Both the position numbers and the translations under genes were made by a program. This document shows, in pieces, positions 6,418 to 9,614 of a stretch of 9,614 bases of DNA; position 1 is the stretch's first letter; every line of letters begins with the position of its first letter. The DNA comes from Candidatus Fermentibacterota bacterium (GTDB taxonomy: Bacteria > JAFGKV01): the NCBI GenBank assembly GCA_016928395.1, contig JAFGKV010000334.1, positions 1-9,614 of the forward strand, written 5' to 3'. Below the pieces are notes generated by a model. That model searched no databases, had not been told where the DNA came from, and was given only the letters and a program-made list of their open reading frames with translations.

Positions 6418-8850
6418 ATGAAGGCCGATTCCGGAAGAACCCTCGCGTTCTCCTCTCTGAACGTTGCCTTGGCCATCCTGTGTGCCGGGTCGCCGGCCTA
6501 CACCCAGACCGTGGCCGAATGGCAGACAACCATGGGCATGTTTCGGTGCGAACTGCGGGAGGATCTTGTACCGATCACCGCCGGCAACTTCATCGACCTG
6601 ACGAACGCAGGCTTCTATGACGGCTGCATTTTCCACCGGGTGATCGATGATTTCGTGATCCAAGACGGGGATCCCACGGGAACCGGCGAGGGGGGCCCAG
6701 GCTACACGATTCCAGACGAGTTCCACCCAGATCTGAACCACAATGCGCCTGGCATACTCTCCATGGCCAATGCCGGCCCCAATACGGGCGGTTCCCAGTA
6801 CTTCATCACGCTGACACCCCAGCCTCATCTCAACAATCAACATGCGGTGTTCGGGCGCGTAGTGATGGGCCTGGATGTGGTGCAGGCTATCGGCGATGTG
6901 CCTACGGACAACAATGACAGGCCGATCGTCCCGGTGGTCATCGACACGCTGCGAATCCTGGGCATCATCTACCCTCATCTGGATCTGGAGGAACTGACGG
7001 TAGCCGAGGATCCGGCGGATTCCGATGGCGATGGCGTGATCAATCCCACCGAGTCCGGCATCCTTACCCTACGGATCACCAACTGGGCCGGATGGCAGGA
7101 TGCCGACTCCATCATCGGCACGCTGACCTGCGTCGATAGCCGAGTGCAGATCACCGAGGGGGCCATCGATTTCGGGTTCCTGCCCAATGGCGCCTCCACT
7201 GACAATCTATCGTGGCCGTTCCGGTTCACTATCACTTCCAACGAGGTATTCTCCACGACCCTCCGGCTGGAGATCGTCGCCAACCCGGGGTCCGATCACC
7301 CCTATTCACAGGTCGTGGACATTCCTCTTCCCGTCACGCTCAATCAGGCCGGGTGGCCCCAGTCATTCACCTCCTCGTCATCGCCACTCATCATTGATCT
7401 GGATCGTGACGGCGCCAACGAAGTCGTGCTGGCCGACCAGCAGGGATTCGTGCATGCCTTCCGTGCGGACGCATCGTCTGAGCTGCCGGGGTTCCCGGTC
7501 GCGCTGGGGGGCACCGTCAGGACGGCGGTGGCGGCAGGGAATCTCGATGACGATGAAGCGCTGGAACTTGTGGTCACCAAGAGAACCCCGAATGCCATCG
7601 CGGCCATCGACCATACGGGAGCCGTGCTCTTCACTCACCAGACAGATGAGTTCCTCATGGCCAATCCTATCATCGCCGACGTAGACGATGACGGGACCGC
7701 GGAAATCGTCGCGGTGACGATGAGCACCGGTTCTGTCCTGATCCTACGACCCGATGGCGAAGCCTTTCCCGGGTTTCCCGCGTCCCTGGGCGCCACTGTC
7801 CGCGCATCCGGGGCGGTGGCCGATCTGAACAACGACGGCTATCTGGACGTGGTTGTCGTGTCCAATGCGTCCGGAGGATCACTGCATGCCATCTCCACGG
7901 CCGACGGGGCAGAATTGCCGGGCTGGCCGTGTCTGATCGGTGCCGAATCGGCCAATGGCCCGACGGTGACGGATCTGGACGGCGGCGGTCCGCCTGAGGC
8001 GCTGGTGGCCACCGACGGAGGGGTGATCTACTGCGTCAATCATGACGGAAGCGTCCGCTTCTCCAAGACCGTGAGCGCCCCGGTCAAGACCTCCATCGTC
8101 GTTGCCGACTTGGACGGCGATGACCGTGTCGATGTGGTCTTCGTGAGCAATGACGGGGCGGTGCATGCCATTGACCGACAGGGAGGAGACCTTCCCGGGT
8201 TCCCCATAAGCATCGTCGCACCATGCCAGTCCACGCCTGTGCTGGCCGACATGAACGGTAACGGCTCCATCGACATCGTGTTCGGCGACGGGGCCGGGTA
8301 TCTTCACGCCATCGACATCACAGGTGATGCGCTACCGCCGTTCCCCATGGCCTTGGGCCCCGGTGTGCTGGAGGGGATCTCCATGGGTCTTCTCGATGAT
8401 GATGCCGACGTCGAGCTCGCCGTGGTGGCGGGCACGCGGTGCTACGTAATTGACACCAAGCGCCAGGCCCAGGTCATCTGGCCATGTTTCAAGGGAAATC
8501 CTCGACGAACCGGCAATACTGCGGACATCTCCACCTCGTCTCCTGACTGGCCTCCTCTCCCGGCGGCGGCATTGCGGCTGGATCCGGTGTTCCCGAATCC
8601 TTTCGTGGGTAGCGTTTCTCTTCGGTTCTCCACGACTGTCCCCGGGTTAACGTCGCTACGGGTGTATGACCTGAGTGGCCGGATGGTAGCCTCGCTGTTC
8701 GACGGCATGCTGCCGGCCGGTGACCATGCCGTCCGTTGGAATGGTAGGGATTCTCTGGGCCGCCCCAGCGCCAGCGGCACCTATTTGTGCACCCTGACTT
8801 CCCACGGTCGCGACATGGTGCGACGAATTGTGCATGTGAGCGTGGACTAA
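6418..8850 (+). CDS. Secreted cyclophilin PPIase fused to Ig-like domain, eight-unit beta-propeller and T9SS-type sorting tail
   Basis: This 810-residue protein has a signal peptide (about 1-29) and then a cyclophilin domain (about 36-183). Arg74, Phe79 and Gln82 in FHRVIDDFVIQDGDP match the human CypA Arg55/Phe60/Gln63 site. GSQYFIT (125-131) and His142 fit as well, and His137 replaces CypA Trp121, as in many bacterial forms. An Asp-rich loop (DSDGDGVINPTES, 201-213) opens an Ig-like/CARDB-like domain (about 186-306). Eight repeats of 45-50 residues follow (about 310-700). Each holds an Asp-rich FG-GAP-like loop (e.g. DLDRDG, DVDDDG, DLNNDG) and an HAID..G-like strand, often ending in PGFP. 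The series closes with a WPCFKGNPRRTGN motif (688-700). Residues 719-810 are a FlgD-like sorting tail with PNPF (726-729). AAGGAG at 6405-6410 sets the start. It is probably exported and displayed on or released from the cell surface. Isomerase activity is likely but not proven. Confidence 0.9.
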   Translation: MKADSGRTLAFSSLNVALAILCAGSPAYTQTVAEWQTTMGMFRCELREDLVPITAGNFIDLTNAGFYDGCIFHRVIDDFVIQDGDPTGTGEGGPGYTIPDEFHPDLNHNAPGILSMANAGPNTGGSQYFITLTPQPHLNNQHAVFGRVVMGLDVVQAIGDVPTDNNDRPIVPVVIDTLRILGIIYPHLDLEELTVAEDPADSDGDGVINPTESGILTLRITNWAGWQDADSIIGTLTCVDSRVQITEGAIDFGFLPNGASTDNLSWPFRFTITSNEVFSTTLRLEIVANPGSDHPYSQVVDIPLPVTLNQAGWPQSFTSSSSPLIIDLDRDGANEVVLADQQGFVHAFRADASSELPGFPVALGGTVRTAVAAGNLDDDEALELVVTKRTPNAIAAIDHTGAVLFTHQTDEFLMANPIIADVDDDGTAEIVAVTMSTGSVLILRPDGEAFPGFPASLGATVRASGAVADLNNDGYLDVVVVSNASGGSLHAISTADGAELPGWPCLIGAESANGPTVTDLDGGGPPEALVATDGGVIYCVNHDGSVRFSKTVSAPVKTSIVVADLDGDDRVDVVFVSNDGAVHAIDRQGGDLPGFPISIVAPCQSTPVLADMNGNGSIDIVFGDGAGYLHAIDITGDALPPFPMALGPGVLEGISMGLLDDDADVELAVVAGTRCYVIDTKRQAQVIWPCFKGNPRRTGNTADISTSSPDWPPLPAAALRLDPVFPNPFVGSVSLRFSTTVPGLTSLRVYDLSGRMVASLFDGMLPAGDHAVRWNGRDSLGRPSASGTYLCTLTSHGRDMVRRIVHVSVD
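7390..8517 (+). repeat. Eight tandem protein-level repeats (FG-GAP/PQQ-like propeller blades)
   Basis: Within the cyclophilin fusion, acidic calcium-loop motifs begin near residues 325, 372, 418, 466, 516, 561, 608 and 655, a period of 45-50 residues (about 140 bases). Between them run strands such as VHAFRADASSELPGFP and LHAIDITGDALPPFP. The DNA copies are diverged, so these are old protein repeats and not recent duplications. Eight units suggest an eight-bladed propeller; seven blades plus an overlapping half-unit is possible. Confidence 0.75.
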
Positions 8851-8882
8851 CGGAGGCCGGCCACCCCCGAATAGTCCGTAGT
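8846..8882 (+). terminator. Stem-loop overlapping the stop codon of the cyclophilin fusion gene
   Basis: ACTAACGGA (8846-8854, with A8849 bulged) pairs with TCCGTAGT (8875-8882), giving eight base pairs around a twenty-base loop that contains the palindrome GGCCGGCC (8855-8862). The stem includes the TAA stop. No T-tract follows. It may mark the mRNA 3' end or be chance. Confidence 0.3.
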
Positions 8883-9525
8883 GTCTGGCATCCGCGGTGC
8901 ACGATTGTTCCGGGGCCCGGCTTGTTTGAGGAACATGGGAGCCGCCCCATTCGAACTGAGATCAGACAGCCAGACTCCCGGACAACCGGCCCCCTCATCC
9001 CCCGGACCCGATGGCTGTCGACGTGGGGTACGGTGTGCCGGCCGAACGTACTCTCTCTCCCAGAGGGTCTGAGTGCACCTTCAGAGACACTGCTGAACCC
9101 TTAGTCCTTCAGTTCTGTCACACCCCACCCAGGGCTCCTGAATGCCTGGTTCTTCTCACCTCATGGGATGAGTACCGCGCGTTTACCTGCGTCAGGTACC
9201 CGGACAGCACCTCGTCGCCACCCCCGTAATCCCCGTGCCAGGAGCCCGCAGCGGCCTTCCCCGCCGAGCCAATCGGAGCCCTGCCAGCGACCATGCCGGG
9301 GAGAGATAGTTGGACATTATGATCATATGAATTGACAAAAACTAAACTGTAGTTACCTTTGTATGCCATTCTGGTTGCACAACTCGTCGAGAGAGCGTCT
9401 CCAGAGCTAGTGTATGATGACCTGGTGTCTTCGCTCCCTGTGAGGAGCCGGACCGTGAACTCCACACCGTCACGCGGGAGCAGGGCTCGCGCGCGACCTG
9501 GGAAGTTACTGAAAGGAGAAGATCC
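8851..9525. other. 675-base intergenic region with many short inverted repeats and an AT-rich island
   Basis: I see no protein-coding gene, tRNA or rRNA here. What can be seen is a series of inverted repeats: GACAGCCA/TGGCTGTC (8965-8972 and 9012-9019), GTACG/CGTAC (9028-9032 and 9047-9051), alternating CTGAG, CCTTCAG, CTGAA, CCTTCAG (9069-9112), CTCAT-GGG-ATGAG (9160-9172) and TACCTG-CGT-CAGGTA (9184-9198). A markedly AT-rich stretch follows at about 9306-9372. The region may hold a non-coding RNA, a long structured leader for the gene at 9526, or decayed sequence. No riboswitch class is recognisable. Confidence 0.5.
9306..9372 (+). promoter_or_regulatory. AT-rich island with TTGACA hexamer and palindrome, candidate promoter region
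   Basis: In otherwise GC-rich DNA this stretch is dominated by A and T. It contains the palindrome TATGATCATA (9318-9327) and a perfect TTGACA (9332-9337). No good -10 box sits 16-18 bases downstream; TTGTAT at 9359-9364 is too far away and only half matching. A TATGAT further down (9413-9418) lacks a -35 match. A promoter and operator for the gene at 9526 is plausible by position and base composition only. Confidence 0.35.
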
Positions 9526-9614
9526 ATGAGTGACGAACAGCGGGAGATTCTGAAGATGGTCGCCGACAAGGTGATCACCGTGGAGGAGGCCGAGCGTCTC
9601 CTGAAGGCCTTGGA
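9526..9614 (+). CDS. Start of a gene with a SHOCT-like N-terminal domain (partial, runs off the window)
   Basis: An ATG with AAAGGAGA at 9512-9519 opens a frame of 29 codons that is cut by the window end. The peptide begins MSDEQREILKMVADK and continues with ITVEEAERLLKAL. A short helix, a T-x-EEA turn and a second helix ending in LLKAL are the pattern of the small SHOCT-like helical domain found at the N-terminus of YvlB/LiaX-like and DUF4097 (putative adhesin-like) proteins, and in some anti-sigma-linked or envelope-stress proteins. Family membership rests on this short pattern alone; the rest of the protein is not visible. The codons look like those of the neighbouring genes and the ribosome binding site is strong, so I regard it as real. 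Confidence 0.7.
   Translation, partial: MSDEQREILKMVADKVITVEEAERLLKAL

Noticed and set aside
8948-8956. TTCGAA motif suggesting a tRNA T-loop on either strand
   Set aside because: The flanking bases do not form a T-stem on either strand, and no acceptor or anticodon arm can be drawn.
9118-9465. 115-residue open frame on the - strand in the intergenic region
   Set aside because: Low-complexity Gly/Ser/Ala-rich translation, no ribosome binding site noticed, and it crosses both the hairpins and the AT-rich island. It could be coding but I cannot support it.
1-9614. CRISPR arrays, insertion sequences or long DNA repeats
   Set aside because: No regularly spaced direct repeats, transposase frames or terminal inverted repeats were seen. 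The only long periodicity is at protein level in the propeller.

Overview
The window is a GC-rich bacterial segment with every credible gene on the + strand. The best clue to the host is the C-terminus of the large protein at 6418-8850. It carries a PNPF motif, a YDLSGRMV segment and a WNGRD..GR..ASGTY tail. This FlgD-like / type IX secretion (T9SS) sorting-tail pattern is common in FCB-group and neighbouring candidate phyla such as Eisenbacteria, Krumholzibacteriota, Latescibacterota and Zixibacteria. The FG-GAP-type propeller fused in the same protein fits that picture. The exact phylum is inference.

Region 1 (83-4068) is a tightly packed operon of five genes whose ends overlap by 4, 4, 1 and 4 bases. 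In order they are a small corrinoid protein (MttC/MtbC type), a stand-alone zinc homocysteine S-methyltransferase domain (like the N-terminal module of MetH), an MttB-family methyltransferase without pyrrolysine, a nitrilase-superfamily amidase resembling omega-amidase, and a small basic protein with two membrane segments. The first three are the parts of a complete methyl relay: MttB-like protein takes methyl from a quaternary or tertiary amine, the corrinoid protein carries it, and the Hcy domain gives it to homocysteine. No pterin (folate) methyltransferase is present. The natural hypothesis is a B12-dependent, folate-independent route from a methylated amine to methionine, with the amidase possibly serving a linked sulfur amino acid or amide step.

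Region 2 (4279-8850) holds two genes for secreted multidomain proteins. The first is a C1A (papain-family) cysteine protease with an intact Gln/Cys/His/Asn active site, followed by beta-rich domains and a C-terminal fibronectin-III-like domain. The second is an unusual fusion: signal peptide, cyclophilin peptidyl-prolyl isomerase, Ig-like domain, eight-unit beta-propeller, and T9SS-type sorting tail. Each gene has its own Shine-Dalgarno sequence. Hairpins lie in the gaps around them (4069-4085, 6333-6359, 8846-8882).

Region 3 (8851-9525) is a 675-base stretch without a convincing gene. It is rich in short inverted repeats and ends in a sharply AT-rich island with a TTGACA hexamer. A gene starting at 9526 runs off the window; its first 29 residues resemble the short SHOCT-like helical domain found at the N-terminus of YvlB/LiaX-like and DUF4097 proteins.
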